From positions 1-13,656 of the forward strand of contig JAADDV010000006.1 of the NCBI GenBank assembly GCA_013153795.1: DNA of 13,656 nucleotides. The letters run 5' to 3'. A model generated the notes under the pieces. The model made no database searches. It was not told the origin of the DNA and saw nothing but the letters and a program-made list of their open reading frames with translations. Every line of letters begins with the position of its first letter. Position 1 is the stretch's first letter. Positions 13,094 through 13,656 of this stretch are shown one piece after another. The stretch is from Aquificota bacterium (GTDB taxonomy: Bacteria > Aquificota > Aquificia > Aquificales > Hydrogenothermaceae). Both the position numbers and the translations under genes were made by a program.

Positions 13094-13656
13094 ATGTACC
13101 GGTTCTTGTTAATAGGTCTGCTAATTTTTGGTTTGGCTTTTGGTTATGTAGATGAAGATTTAGATGGTGTAGATGATAGTATAGATAAATGTCCAGGGAC
13201 TCCATTTGATGTATTGGTTAATGCTGATGGTTGTCCTTTAGAAGAAGAAGGGAATTTCCATTTAAAATTAGCCTTCTCTTATTCTGAAGATAAAAGTAAT
13301 AACTCTCTAACTTCTTATATTACCCTTGCTTATGCAAATCAAAACTGGTATTTCTCAATTACTGGAAGTTATATTCTCGATAGTTTTTCTAACTCTTCAG
13401 ATATAGGAGATACATATATATTTGGAAGTTATGTTTTTCCTATTGAAAATATAAATATTCAGTTTGGTCTTAATATAAAATTTCCAACTTCAGAAACTTC
13501 AAAAAAAATTGACTTTATACCCTCTGTCTTAATAGATATCTTTATGAAAGATTATGATTTATTTATGTATGGAAATTATACTTTTACAGACGAAAGAGGT
13601 TTAAAAGATAACTATAGTTTCTCTGTTGGTTTAGGAAAACAATTTACAGATAATTT
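13094..13656 (+). CDS. Secreted TSP3-repeat protein with outer-membrane beta-barrel-like region (3'-partial)
   Basis: A frame opens at ATG 13094 behind a clear SD (AAGGAGAG) and stays open for 187 codons to the window edge. Residues 1-17 are a signal peptide (hydrophobic LLIGLLIFGLAFG). Residues 20-49 form a thrombospondin type-3-like calcium motif: DEDLDGVDDSIDKCPGTP (20-37) then NADGCPLE (43-50), with two Cys placed to form a disulfide. From about 53 on, short alternating polar/hydrophobic strands rich in Tyr, Phe, Ser and Asn read like beta-barrel hairpins (SYITLAYANQNWYFSITGSY, 72-91; later NIQFGLNIKF and YSFSVGLGKQF). An outer-membrane protein is inferred. The order is unlike OmpA-type proteins, where TSP3 repeats follow the barrel. 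It is cut by the window end and lies 9 bp after the basic secreted-protein gene. Confidence 0.78.
   Translation, partial: MYRFLLIGLLIFGLAFGYVDEDLDGVDDSIDKCPGTPFDVLVNADGCPLEEEGNFHLKLAFSYSEDKSNNSLTSYITLAYANQNWYFSITGSYILDSFSNSSDIGDTYIFGSYVFPIENINIQFGLNIKFPTSETSKKIDFIPSVLIDIFMKDYDLFMYGNYTFTDERGLKDNYSFSVGLGKQFTDN

Overview
The window looks like chromosomal DNA of a thermophilic Aquificales bacterium, most likely the Hydrogenothermaceae (Sulfurihydrogenibium/Persephonella type). This is an inference from strong AT richness, heavy AGA/ATA codon use, Lys/Glu/Ile-rich proteins, a carbamoyl-phosphate synthase large subunit present only as its C-terminal half (split carB is known from Aquifex), and unrelated housekeeping genes packed into short, tight operons. 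No database search was possible, so the taxon is a judgement.

Layout. Positions 1-5328 are read leftwards (minus strand). In transcription order: a TRIC-type membrane channel (5328-4711), a class V aminotransferase (4662-3520), pgpA (3462-2887), purM (2874-1852) and a large gene (1812 to beyond position 1) that joins a GH63-type glycosidase to a DUF547 domain. Sigma70-like promoter candidates lie before the TRIC gene, the aminotransferase and pgpA, so pgpA-purM-glycosidase probably forms one transcript.

Positions 5329-6023 hold no intact gene. They contain the decayed remains of an IS200/IS605-type tnpB on the plus strand. Recognisable N-terminal, central and C-terminal pieces are broken by stops, a frameshift and a large internal deletion. 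The relic ends in a sequence resembling the omegaRNA/right end of such elements and abuts the regulatory region of carB2 (6024-7610, +). carB2 converges on a DUF808/YedI-type membrane protein gene (8449-7619, -) across a shared terminator hairpin.

Positions 8541-12412 form a tight plus-strand operon: coaBC (coenzyme A), hisA (histidine), a DksA/TraR zinc-finger protein and gatA (tRNA-dependent amidotransferase). The genes overlap or lie within 40 bp, each has a clear ribosome binding site, and a hairpin containing the gatA stop codon closes the operon. Then come two envelope genes: a small secreted, highly basic, low-complexity protein (12497-13084) and, 9 bp later, a secreted protein with a thrombospondin type-3-like calcium motif followed by an outer-membrane beta-barrel-like region, cut by the window end.

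Most of the window is ordinary housekeeping. The parts most worth a second look are the glycosidase-DUF547 fusion, the tnpB/omegaRNA relic upstream of carB2, and the unrecognised secreted protein paired with the TSP3/barrel protein.
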